Part shown: one piece after another, positions 54,800 through 64,000 of the stretch | Layout: each line of letters begins with the position of its first letter | Numbering within the stretch: the stretch's first letter is position 1 | Assembly: GCA_002007465.1 (NCBI GenBank) | Contig: LNAC01000378.1 | Coordinates: 1,269,879-1,333,878, forward strand | From: Ailurus styani | Lineage: Eukaryota; Chordata; Mammalia; Carnivora; Ailuridae | Length of the DNA: 64,000 nt | Direction: 5' to 3' | Notes under the pieces: generated by a model | What the model was told of the DNA's origin: nothing | Seen by the model: only the letters and a program-made list of their open reading frames with translations | The model's database searches: none | Program-made: the position numbers and the translations under genes

Positions 54800-54861
54800 G
54801 GGATGAAGGGTACCTAGGGTAATGCTGGTTGGGATGAAGGGTACCTAGGGTAATGCTGGTT
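54800..54861. repeat. 31-base perfect tandem duplication
   Basis: A unit beginning 'gggatgaagggtacctaggg' occurs at 54800-54830 and again at 54831-54861 without a mismatch. Confidence 0.95.
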
Positions 54862-55126
54862 TGAGGGCTGCATAACTTGATCAATTAGTGTGCCTTTCAC
54901 CGAACTATGAAACATTGCCAGAGAGTGCCTTCTTTTTTTTTTTTTATTTAATTTTATCTTTATTCTTTGCCCAAGGGGTACAGGTCTGTGAATCAAGAGA
55001 GTGCCTTCTTGAGGAGAGGAAATAATGTGTTGATTTTGAGGCATCCTCGAGCCATCTAAGAAGACATGACAGCCATCAGCGAGTAGAGAGAGAGGTCTGA
55101 GTTGGACATCTAAATTTGGGGGCTGG

Positions 55127-55332
55127 GCGCCTGGGTGGCTCAGTGGGTTAATGCCTCTGCTTTCGGCTCAGGTCATGATCTCAGGGTCCTGGGATCGAGG
55201 CCCGCATCGGGCTCCCTGCTCAGCGGGGAGCCTGCTTCCCCCTCTCTCTCTCTGCCTGCCTCTCTGCCTCCTTGTGATCTCTCTCCCTCTGTGAAATAAA
55301 TAAATAAAATCTTTTAAAAAAAAAATAAATAA
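55127..55332 (+). mobile_element. CAN SINE (young mustelid type)
   Basis: Target duplication taaatttgggggctg flanks it, so it inserted in the antisense L2. Confidence 0.96.
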
Positions 55333-55441
55333 AATAAATAAATTTGGGGGCTGACAGTATATAGATGGTTATTGAAGCCTTGGGCTCTAACTCACCCAGG
55401 GAGTGTAGAGAGTGAGACATAAAGAATTAAGCTACTTTTAG

Positions 55442-55631
55442 GGCGCCTGGGTGACTCAGTGGGTTAAGCCTCTGCCTTAGGCTCAGGTCATGATCTCAGG
55501 GTCCTGGGATCGAGTCCCGCATCAGGCTCCCTGCTTGGCGGGGAGCCCGCTTCCCCCTCTCTCTGCCTGCCTCTCTGCCTCCTTGTGATCTCTCTCTCTG
55601 TGTCAAATAAATAAATAAAATCTTTTAAAAA
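55442..55631 (+). mobile_element. CAN SINE
   Basis: Target duplication attaagctactttta on both sides. Confidence 0.96.
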
Positions 55632-55966
55632 AAATTAAGCTACTTTTAAAAATGAGGGAAAAGAGAACTAAGACCAAGCAGGGAGGTGGGGTAAAAGAGG
55701 GGAGGGGGTTAGCATCCCAAACCCCAAAGAAAAACAGTTTGCACGAAGGCGTAGCTGGTCACCTTGGTCCTTTGCTGCTGAGAATTGGGAGAATCTGGTG
55801 CCTGAAGACGTTCTGTTGTACTGAATGGCACGGGGTCACACATGATCTTAAGGAGGGATGTGAAGAGGAAAGCACAATGGGGAGGGTACTTTGCAGGAGT
55901 TTGGGGGTGAAACGGAGTGGAAAGAAGGTGGGAGAAGATGCCCAATAGGTTTGTTGTTCCTTTTTC

Positions 55967-56084
55967 TTTTTTTTAAAGATTTTTTTGAAGTAATCTCTAC
56001 ACCCAACATGGGGCTCAAACTTACAACCCCAAGATCAAGACATCAAGAGTCGCAGGCTCCGCTCACTGAGCCAGCCAGGTGCCC
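55967..56084 (-). mobile_element. CAN SINE, older form, antisense
   Basis: 'gtaatctctacacccaacat' core; target duplication tgttcctttttctt. Confidence 0.85.
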
Positions 56085-56340
56085 CTGTTCCTTTTTCTTA
56101 AAGGGACAGATTTCAACATGTTTAAAGGAACGAGTTAAAAGCAAGAAGTTGAATATGCTACAGAAAGAAGGTATTACTAATAATAGAAAATACCAAGGAA
56201 AGCAGGAGAGGATGGCGTGAAAGTCCGGGTGGAAGGGTTGGCTTTAGATTGAAGGAGGGACTGTTCTGTTGTAGGGGAGGAAAGGGCACAAGATGGGCAC
56301 AGACGTATGAAGTTTATCACCTTGACCTTCTGGTAGATAC

Positions 56341-56700
56341 TTATTATTTTTAGTGGTAGGGACATTGGACTGGGAAGCAAGGATCTGTCCCTCTAAATAG
56401 ATCCACAAACTTGGGGAAGGTATTTCTCATTTCTTTGCTCTTTTTTAAAGAGAGAGTACTCATTAATGGTCTCCAAGGTTTCCTACAGCTATGCTAGCCT
56501 AAGTAAACCAAGGATGTGAAATTCAAAATGGTAGAAAGTTCACCACCTAGAATGCTCATTTTTACCTTTTTTTTTTTTTTCACTCATTTTTACCACTTTT
56601 CAAAGGCAAGTGCTCACGTCCCGTTCAAGGTGATGGACAGAGTTCACGTATCTCATCTTTGTTCTAAAATCCCACTAAAACGCCAGAAGTATAAAAATAA
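56341..56700. other. Unassigned spacer
   Basis: T-run at about 56567-56580. No gene or repeat recognised. Confidence 0.3.
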
Positions 56701-56705
56701 GAACA

Positions 56706-56914
56706 GGGCGCCTGGGTGGCTCAGTGGGTTAAAGCCTCTGCTTTCGGCTCAGGTCATGATCTCAGGGTCCTGGGATCGAGGCCCGCATCGGGCTCCCTGC
56801 TCAGCAGGGAGCCTGCTTCCCCCCCCCTCTCTCTCTGCCTGCCTCTCTGCCTCCTTGTGATCTCTCTCCCACTGTGAAATGAATAAATAAAATCTTTAAA
56901 AAAAAAAAAAAAAA
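56706..56914 (+). mobile_element. CAN SINE (young mustelid type)
   Basis: Target duplication aaaaataagaaca on both sides. Confidence 0.96.
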
Positions 56915-56979
56915 TAAGAACAAATCCAGAGCAGTGCTGGGAAACCAGGAAAGTTCTCACTAGCAGACCAGAGAAAAGT

Positions 56980-57092
56980 AATGGCTGATAGTTATTCAGT
57001 GTTTCCAGCAATTTACATGTATTAAGCCATTTAAATAAGTCTACAAAATAGGTACTATTATTATCCAAATCAAAAGATGAGTAAACAGAGGG
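56980..57092 (-). mobile_element. MIR SINE fragment, antisense
   Basis: 'gtattaagccatttaaataa', 'ggtactattattatccaaat' and 'gatgagtaaacagag'. Confidence 0.65.
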
Positions 57093-57109
57093 GGATGGGC
57101 GAAAGGGGA

Positions 57110-57325
57110 AGGGGATTAAAAGATACAAACTTCCAGTTATAAAATAAGTAAGTTGCCCAGGCAACGTAGTTAATAATATTGTAACAACACTGTGTGGTGA
57201 AAGACTGTAGCTAGATTTATCACGGTGATCACAGCATAACGTATATAAATGTTGCATCACTATGTCATACACCCGAAACTAATATATTGTTATGTCAATT
57301 ACACTTTCACCGGAAAAAAAAAAAG
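57110..57325 (+). mobile_element. Old L1 3' UTR
   Basis: 'acttccagttataaaataag', 'gtagttaataatattgtaac', 'atttatcacggtgatcacag' and 'cacccgaaactaatatattg', then an A-run. Confidence 0.8.
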
Positions 57326-58470
57326 AAAAAAATGTTTGCTGATGCTAGGGCTAGCCCAGTGAGACAATATCAACAAAATAAAATTTAACACTGTAGGAAC
57401 CATTAGTAAACAGAGTCATGGAGAGGTTCAGAGCTGTCCAAGCCAAGCAGTGTGACTCTAGGGCCAGGGTCTGTGTGCTAAACCGCTGTTAACGTGATCT
57501 TTCGAAAACAATAAGAAATTTCTGGAAATCCTAATGCGGGCTCCACACCCTGCTAGCGCAGGAATAAGAGAAGGATATTGGAGAAATGCTTAAGAATCTT
57601 CCAAATAGAGCCCCAGAAAAGCTCTGAGTTAGTAGGGGCTAGAGTGAGTCATGGAGCAGAAAGGCAGAGACGTTAGTTAAAGGTCTGCCAAGGCAAATGG
57701 GCCCTTCTCCAACTCGGTGCACAGTGTCTTGCTGTAGTTTTCACCCCTGGCTACCACCAGCGAGAACAGCTTTCTAAATAAAGCACTTCTTGTGCCCAGA
57801 GAGGGGCCCAGCGTGGACTTTGTGGTTGGAGAGAGAGGGAGTGCCCAGGTAACTGGGGGGCTGGCCATAAGAATGTAGAGACAAAAGGCATCTTGGCAGA
57901 ACAGTTAAACCCCCTGAAGTTCTCTGTGCATCTGGTAAGACACTGCCTGCGACCTGTTCCCTACGCGCGTGCTTGGTAAATGGGAAGCCTCCCGTGGGCA
58001 CGCCCCCAACCATTCCCCTGCGCAGCTCTGTCACATTCCAGACGGAAAACCTGCCATGTGAACAGTGACCTTCGCAACCGCAGAGGACCCCAAACCACTT
58101 ACCAAACCGTAGTGATCTAGTCCTTCCTTATGAATGGCCAATCACCAGACACTTACGCAAAACAAACAGCGCGGCAGAGAAAAACTAAGATGAAGAGGCA
58201 AAACCACTGAATTTCCAGGGAAAAATGAATGTGGAAAACGTTTTAAAAATTCAAATCAGTGTCTTGAGAGATGTCCAAGAGAATATTGCATCCATAGAAC
58301 AAAATCAGTCGGCTATGAAAAAGAAGCAACCAAGAGAGTGAGAAAAAATTGGTGACACAATTGTTGAAATATGACTAGCAACAGACATAACCTGCAATCT
58401 GTCTTAGTAACCTGGAAGCCCAAGTCATGGAAGATGGGTGGAACAATCTGCACTATAAAGTACACAGGGG
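57326..58470. other. Repeat-poor interval
   Basis: About 1.1 kb. Degraded MIR text may lie near 57400-57490; nothing else recognised. Confidence 0.3.
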
Positions 58471-58475
58471 GAAGG

Positions 58476-58656
58476 TTATTTATTTATTTAGAGAGGGAGC
58501 AGTGTGGAAGGGGCAGAGGGAGAAGGAGAGAGAGACGCAGCCAGGCTCTATGCCCAGCACAGAGTCCAACTCCGGGCTTGATCTCACAACCCTGAAATCA
58601 CGACCTGAGCCAAAACCAATAGTCGGATGCTTAACCAACTGAGCCACCCACACGCC
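58476..58656 (-). mobile_element. CAN SINE, antisense
   Basis: Diverged copy with 'actgagccacccacacgcct' end. Confidence 0.88.
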
Positions 58657-59000
58657 TTGAAAATTTCATACTTTTAAGATTTCAAATCAGTAGGGAACAG
58701 ATGGGCTAATCAACTGGTTAATCAATCCATAGTATTGAGACAATTGCCAATTCACTTGGTAATGAATCAAGTTAGAAGCTTATCCTAAACCTCCGTTACC
58801 CCCTTTCTCTCCTGCTTCTATTTCTCCAGCTCTACCGTTTCCATCATTGTTCAAATATGCCCACATATCTTCTCATTTTTATCATCTGCCTGCCTCCACT
58901 TCCATTCCTCTGTTCCTGAAGGCGAACAGCTTGTTGTCCATGGCTGGTCACTATCTCTTCCCCCCTTTCCTTTCATGCCCCAAACCTCCTTTTAGGAGAC
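58657..59000. other. Unassigned spacer
   Basis: No gene recognised; pyrimidine-rich from 58790 to 58900. Confidence 0.3.
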
Positions 59001-59004
59001 ACTG

Positions 59005-59190
59005 AACACATTTGCACACTGTTGCTCTGAGTGGTGGTGTGAGAGCTACACTTCTGAAAGGCAATTTGACAGTATCAGTCAAAATGTAAAAGACACATGA
59101 TTTATGATACAGGAAAGCTACTTTATGAAGTCTATTTTAAAGAAATACTAAAAAATATGTAAAAATAAACTTGCATTTAACAAAAACAGA
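59005..59190 (+). mobile_element. Old L1/HAL1 3' fragment
   Basis: 'gaaaggcaatttgacagtat' and 'cagtcaaaatgtaaaagaca'. Confidence 0.55.
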
Positions 59191-59193
59191 TTT

Positions 59194-59304
59194 TTTATTT
59201 TAATGTTTTATTTTTTTGAAGGAGGCTCCATATCTAATATGGGGCTTGAACTCACGACCCTGAGATTGAATCACGTGCTCTACTGACTGAGCCAGTCAGG
59301 CACT
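59194..59304 (-). mobile_element. CAN SINE, older form, antisense
   Basis: 'atctaatatggggcttgaac' and 'gactgagccagtcaggcact'; target duplication aaaaacagattt. Confidence 0.85.
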
Positions 59305-59361
59305 CCAAAAACAGATTTCAGATCTATTAACAAGATAATCAAAAGGCAACTGTGAGGTTTC

Positions 59362-59560
59362 TTTTTCTTTTTTTTTAAGTTTTTTTTTTTTTTTTTTAAC
59401 AGAGAGAGAGATTACAAGTAGGCGGACAGGCAGGCAGAGAGAGAGGAGGAAGCAGGCTCCCCGCTGAGCAGAGAGCCCGACAGGGGGCTCAATCCCAGGA
59501 CCCTGAGATCTGACCTGAGCCAAAGGCAGAGGCTTTAACCCACTGAGCCACCCAGGCACC
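59362..59560 (-). mobile_element. CAN SINE (young mustelid type), antisense
   Basis: Target duplication caactgtgaggtttc / caactgcgaggtttc. Confidence 0.96.
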
Positions 59561-59661
59561 CCAACTGCGAGGTTTCAACATGAACACCGTTCATCTACAT
59601 GAACCTCCGGAGAGACTGATAACACTGTTGGTCTTTGCTTAATTTAAACACAAGACAAAAT

Positions 59662-59822
59662 AGGGGGCGTCTGGGTGGCTCAGTTGATTAAGCATCTACC
59701 TTTGGCTCAGGTCACAATCCGAGGGTCGCAGGATCCAGCGGGAACCTGCTTCTCCCTCTCGCTGCCACTCCCCCTGCTTGTGCTCTCTCTGTCAAATGAA
59801 TAAATAAAATCTTTAAAAAAAA
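59662..59822 (+). mobile_element. CAN SINE with internal deletion
   Basis: Lacks the 'gatcgagccccgcatcgggc' part of the body; target duplication acaagacaaaat. Confidence 0.94.
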
Positions 59823-60051
59823 AACAAGACAAAATTAAACCAAACTGAAGAATGTCAGTCTATAGGGAGGTACAGCAAAACTCTCTTCATCTGATGGGTA
59901 GGACCTGTGGCTATTGAATAGGAAAAGGTTTTCTGGAAGAGGTGAAGTAGATATTTATCTAAGGTATTTATTAAGATTTTATTATAATTTATGATAAGAA
60001 ATGAAACATACTCCTCATGTTCCTCCCCCTTTCCTCTTTTTTAAATGAGTT

Positions 60052-60150
60052 AGGGGGTGCCTGGCTGGTTCAGTGGGAAAAGCATACAGTTCTTGGTCCC
60101 AGGGTCCTTAAGTTCGAGCCCAACATTGGGTGCAGAGATTACTTAAAAAA
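60052..60150 (+). mobile_element. CAN SINE, older form
   Basis: 'gggggtgcctggctggttca' to 'acattgggtgcagagattac'. Confidence 0.85.
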
Positions 60151-60162
60151 ATATTTTTTGGG

Positions 60163-60362
60163 CGGCGCCTGGGTGGCCCAGTCAGTTAAGTGTTTGCCTT
60201 CGGCTCAGGTTATGATCCCAGGGTCCTGGGATTGAGTCTGGCATCAGGGTTCCCTGCTCAGTGGGGAGTCTGCTTCTCCCCTTCCCTCTGCCTGCCACTC
60301 ATGCTTGATCTCTCTGTCTCTAGTGCTATCTTTCTCAAATAAATAAAATCTTTAAAAATAAA
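60163..60362 (+). mobile_element. CAN SINE
   Basis: Complete copy, inserted just after the older SINE tail. Confidence 0.93.
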
Positions 60363-60830
60363 GTAGTAATAAAATAAAAATGAAGCAAAAAATAAAGCAA
60401 AAAAAATACACTTGAAGAAAAAGGGTTACAAATGAATTAGGATTCCCATAATCTAAATTCAAAGTTCAGAAATAAGCAAGGGTCATTCAAACCTTCCCCC
60501 ACCATATTTATTTACTACAGCTAACAAATCCATTAAGATTGCATTACCTGAAATCAGTATTTCCTTGCAGTGCTCGCCAGCACCGTCGATGTGTTCATTA
60601 CCTTTGTGTTAACAGCCAATGTCAATTGCCACATGACCAACTCAGTTTCTGCTGCCAACACCATCCACAAAATAAATAAATAAATAAACGCCCTTCAATT
60701 CCTCCTGGGGTTGGCATGCCCCAAACTTATACATTGTTGCCGCTCACATACCTCTCCAATGAAGCTTTTCCTGATCTCCTCCCCAGAGAGAGAAACTTTG
60801 GGTCCCACTGGTCTCAGGCCAGACTCTTAG
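60363..60830. other. Unassigned spacer
   Basis: A-rich at first (SINE tail), with aaat units at 60671-60688. No gene recognised. Confidence 0.3.
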
Positions 60831-60834
60831 CAAG

Positions 60835-60985
60835 ACCAGCAGCAGCAGAGGCACCTGGGAGCTTGTCAGAAATGCGGACTGTCAGACTCTGTCCCACATC
60901 TACTGAATCACAGTCTCTGGGAAGGCAGTCCAGTGTTCCCTAGTCCTTTGGTTTAACGTGCTAATGCTTAAGAAGCACGGATCGG
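60835..60985 (+). mobile_element. MER5-like DNA transposon relic
   Basis: 'ggcacctgggagcttgtcag', 'catctactgaatcacagtct' and 'gctaatgcttaagaagcac'. Confidence 0.75.
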
Positions 60986-62035
60986 AGAGCACTTCACCAG
61001 AGCTTCGTCAGTCTCTGCGCACAAGTGAGGTCACGTTGACATTAGTGTGCAAAGGATCTGAGCTCCCTTGATCACCTCCATTTGCCTCCAAGTCCTTTTC
61101 GGGTCTGCTTCTTCCCCCTGCCTCCGGAGTATTTCTGGGGGGAAAGTGCATGACTTTTAAGCGGACAGTTCTGCACAATCCACTTAAAAGCTAGTCCGGT
61201 CCCCAAAGTGAGCAAAAGTACAAAATCTGTTTTGTCCTGGTAGGGTGAGATGAGAAAACTGCTGCACGCGAGGCTGGGCCCTATGTGATGTTGGCCACCA
61301 GACAACCCGCATCGATCAATGGAAGCACCCAGCCAAAGGCCGCTTGATTGCATCCCTCCCACTGAAATAGCCTCCTCTAGGGCTTCAGCTCGACTAATAT
61401 CCTCCCCTCTCCTGTGCATCCCTTCCTCCCTCTGCAGCATCCCAGCAGCATACAACGTGATTTAATATAACCTACTTAAAAAAAAAAAAAAGATCCCCCA
61501 TGCTATCCTGGCAAGTAAAATGCTTGGAGCCACCACTCTGTCCTCACAGCCAGCGGAGAGCTGAACCAACTGAAAAATCAACAACTCTTCTTAGAGATTC
61601 ACTAGGGAAGGGAGGTCGCAGAGCAAACTGCTGCTCTGAAAATTGGAGAGACAGACAGGCGAATAGAGTTACAACTTACTGGAGCAGAAAGCTCCAAGGG
61701 AAGCAGCGCTGGGCAGGAAACCCCGCTGTGTAATTGACACGTTGCTGGAGGCTCGGGGCGTGAGGGAGACCAAAGCCTCCAGGGGAGCCCAGTCACCGGT
61801 GGGTCCCCACAATTTTGTGAGTTGTCACTCCAGGAGCTTGATCAAGTTCTCACACTGAATATCCGAGAAAAATCCCACCTCCTGCCTTTGGCAGGGGGAG
61901 GGGGAAATGAACCACTTTGAACACATCAGAGCATTCTGGGTTCTTTGTTTGCACTCTGTTTTTTCTTAACAAGATCTGCCCTGGAGAGAAGCAAGTTACT
62001 AGGGTTTTCATCCAAGCCTAACTCACCTGGGGGAA
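60986..62035. other. Repeat-poor interval
   Basis: About 1 kb with an A-run at 61478-61490. Open frames on both strands lack family similarity. Could carry regulatory DNA; nothing specific seen. Confidence 0.3.
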
Positions 62036-62041
62036 GGGAAA

Positions 62042-62565
62042 GTTGACTCTTGAACAAAGTGGGTTTGAAGTACACAGGTCCACTTACACATGGATGTTTT
62101 TCAATAAATACAGTACATTACTGGAACTGTATTTTCCCTTCCTTATGATTTTCTTCTTTTCTTATGATTTTCTTTCTTTTTTTTTAATTTTTTTTTATTT
62201 TTTTTAAAGATTTTATTTATTTATTTGACACAGAGAGAGAGATTACAAGTAGGCAGAGAGGCAGGCAGAGAGACAGGGAGAGGAGGAAGCAGGCTCCCTG
62301 CTGAGCAGAGAGCCTGATGCGGGCCTCGATCCCAGGACGCTGAGATCATGACCTGAGCCGAAAGCAGAGGCTTTAACCCACTGAGCCACCCAGGCGCCCT
62401 CTTATGATTTTCTTAATAGCATTTTCCTCTCTCTAGCTGTGCTTTATTGTAAGATTACAATTTATAATACATATACCATAAAAAATAGGTGTTGATCGAC
62501 TTTATTTTGTTGATAAAGCTTTCAGTCCACAGGACGCTATTATCTGTTAAGTTTTGGGGGAATCA
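62042..62565 (+). mobile_element. Tigger/MER8-like DNA transposon relic
   Basis: Starts 'gttgactcttgaacaaagtg' (terminal repeat) with 'ggtccacttacacatggatg', 'caataaatacagtacattac' and 'ggtgttgatcgactttattt'. Split by a SINE. Same family as the relic at 50185-50500. Confidence 0.75.
62184..62399 (-). mobile_element. CAN SINE (young mustelid type), antisense
   Basis: Inserted in the Tigger relic; target duplication cttatgattttctt on both sides. Confidence 0.97.
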
Positions 62566-62567
62566 GG

Positions 62568-62670
62568 GGCGCCTGGAGGACTCGGTGGAGCACGCAACTC
62601 TTGATCTCGAGGTGGTGGGTTTGAGCCCCACGTTGGGTGTGGAGAGAACTTAAAAAATGAAATCTTTTTA
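62568..62670 (+). mobile_element. CAN SINE, older form
   Basis: 'aggggcgcctggaggactcg' to 'cacgttgggtgtggagagaa'; its tail hosts the next SINE. Confidence 0.85.
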
Positions 62671-62672
62671 TC

Positions 62673-62866
62673 TTTATTTAAAGATTTTATTTATTTGTCA
62701 GAGAGAGAGAGAGAGAACACAAGTAGGCAGAGTGGCAGGCAGAGGCAGAGGGAGAAGCAGGCTCCCTGCCGAGCAAGGAGCCTGATGTGGGACTCGATCC
62801 CGGACCCTGGGATCACCACCTGAGCCAAAGGCAGCTGATTAACCAACTGAGCCACCCAGGCGCCCC
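62673..62866 (-). mobile_element. CAN SINE nested in an older SINE tail, antisense
   Basis: Target duplication aaatgaaatcttttta on both sides. Confidence 0.95.
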
Positions 62867-63019
62867 AAATGAAATCTTTTTAAAAAGACAAGAAGAAATT
62901 ATAAGACATATTAAAAGGCAAAAAACAGTTGGAAGAGACAGGGCGAACAGAACCAGGGTCAGATATGGGACGAATGTTGCAAGGCTGAAGACTCCCAATT
63001 CAGGCGCCTGGCTTTAAAT

Positions 63020-63470
63020 ATCATGTCTATACTGATGTCACCAAATTGAAATCTCCAGCTCTGACTTCAGTCTGGAGCTTTAAAGGCATATCGGATTGCC
63101 TGTTTGGCATCTCACGCAGATGTCATAGAGACATCTCAAACCATGCGGCTGGGAAGGAAGCCATCGGTCCTCCCCTCCTCGACCCTGTCTCTTCCCCAGT
63201 CTTCCTTCCTACAGCCAGGAGCACCAGCAGTCACTCACCTGGCCAGGACAAAATCCTAGAAAGTCAACTTGATTCTTCTCTTGCTCTCAATCCCCACATC
63301 TACTCCATCAGCGAATGCTCTCCCCTCTACCTCCAAACTATATGCAGAATGAACACAATAGCTTCTTGCCACCTCTGCTGCTATTTGTCCAGTCTGAACC
63401 ACCATCACCAGTCACCCGGACTCCTGTCCTCTCCTCCATTGTTCTCCTTCTCTCCAGCCACAGTGATCTT
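63020..63470 (+). mobile_element. L2 LINE fragment
   Basis: 'taaatatcatgtctatactg', 'aagtcaacttgattcttctc' and 'accatcaccagtcacccgga' follow L2 ORF2 C-terminus; it resumes at 63590-63665 after a SINE. Confidence 0.7.
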
Positions 63471-63477
63471 TTATTTA

Positions 63478-63588
63478 TTTTGCTTTATTTTTTTTTCAAA
63501 GTAATCTCTACATCCAATGTGGGCCTTGAACTCATGACCCCAAGGTCCAGAGATGCATGCCCTACCAATTGAGCTGGCCAGGCACCCT
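63478..63588 (-). mobile_element. CAN SINE, older form, antisense
   Basis: 'gtaatctctacatccaatgt' and 'caattgagctggccaggcac' inserted in the L2. Confidence 0.82.
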
Positions 63589-63833
63589 ACAATGATCTCT
63601 CTGAAGCATAAACCAGATCACGTCACTCTTCTGCCTAAAAGCTTTCTCTTGTACAGTCCGTTTGCTACAGTGTGTGTTTCTTTGGTGGGAATTACGGAAT
63701 AAGCGAATAAGCGATAGGGGACTGACCTTGTAACACAGAAACCGTGTCGGTTCACATGCTGTTTTTTCTAGCGTGGCAACATTCGAGGCAATCTGTGGCA
63801 AATTTCCTCACCATTAAAAAGAAGCCCTTAGCG

Positions 63834-64000
63834 GGCGCCTGGGTGGCTCAGTGGGTTAAAGCCTCTGCTTTCGGCTCAGGTCACGATCTCAGGGTCCTGG
63901 GATCGAGGCCCACATCGGGCTCTCTGCTCAGCAGGGAGCCTGCTTCCCCCTCTCTCTCTGCCTGCCTCTCTGCCTCCTTGTGATTTCTCTCCCGCTGTGA
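63834..64000 (+). mobile_element. CAN SINE (young mustelid type), cut by window end
   Basis: Begins 'ggcgcctgggtggctcagtg' and is complete to 'cccgctgtga', where the window stops. Confidence 0.95.

Larger units (their letters stand above)
54288..56340 (-). mobile_element. L2 LINE, long antisense fragment (interrupted)
   Basis: Antisense L2: 'gtgcaaaggccctgtggcgg', 'gataaaaagaagctactaaa', 'ctgagttggacatctaaatt', 'atagatggttattgaagcct' and 'ggaagggttggctttagatt'. Interrupted by SINEs at 55127, 55441 and 55965 and by a local tandem duplication. Confidence 0.75.

Noticed and set aside
1..64000. HTATSF1, CD40LG or other neighbours of VGLL1
   Set aside because: No exon-like similarity to them was seen; in human they lie tens of kilobases away.
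1..64000. True tRNA genes, CRISPR arrays, bacterial operons
   Set aside because: tRNA-like A/B boxes belong to SINE heads; direct repeats are SINEs and microsatellites, with no spacer-repeat order.

Overview
This is a mammalian nuclear window, almost certainly from a mustelid carnivore (ferret, mink, badger or otter group). About fifty tRNA-derived CAN SINEs are present. Many carry the young subfamily head reading 'gtgggttaaagcctctgcct' and the paired 'tctctgcctgcctctctgcc' block before an 'aaataaataaataaaatctt' tail, which I associate with mustelids rather than canids. Carnivore L1, old L1/HAL1, L2, MIR, MaLR (MLT1-type) LTR, MER5 and Tigger/MER8-like relics fill most of the rest. There is no bacterial or phage content, no CRISPR and no operon. 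Nearly every long open frame is a translation of repeat DNA.

One gene can be supported. The minus strand carries VGLL1 (vestigial-like family member 1, the TONDU cofactor of TEAD transcription factors), spread over roughly 22 kb. Coding exon 2 (47781-47982 coding, probable acceptor at 48007/48008) holds the start codon and the TEAD-binding TONDU motif. Exon 3 (37525-37923) holds the linker and middle of the protein. Exon 4 (35506-35565) holds a short segment starting KKIY. All three have consensus splice sites and join in frame without a stop. The last exon and the promoter are only candidates: 30165-30223 with an AATAAA at 29749-29754, and a TATA-like box at 52508-52514 with a possible noncoding first exon ending at 52383. 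In human, VGLL1 lies at Xq26.3 between HTATSF1 and CD40LG, so this is probably X-chromosomal; neither neighbour is seen here.

Layout: 1-2355 antisense L1 3' half; 2.4-5.7 kb L2 and L1 relics with a MaLR LTR; 5.7-8.3 kb SINEs and an old L1, with two N-marked duplicated joints; 8.3-14 kb mixed SINE/MIR/LTR; 14-16.6 kb a repeat-poor stretch; 16.6-25.9 kb MER5, L2, L1, MIR, an MLT1 LTR and a CpG-rich patch near 19.8 kb; 26285-26890 an assembly gap; 27.1-27.3 kb a rearranged SINE with body and tail before head; 28.4-52.5 kb the VGLL1 territory with intronic repeats; 52.5-64 kb upstream DNA with L2 copies in opposite orientations, two Tigger relics and many SINEs.

The most useful observations are a pair of frame-preserving acceptors in VGLL1 exon 4, a C-terminus apparently unlike human, a circularly permuted SINE insertion, and exact duplications flanking a single N that look like assembly errors. 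I found no convincing novel multi-gene system.
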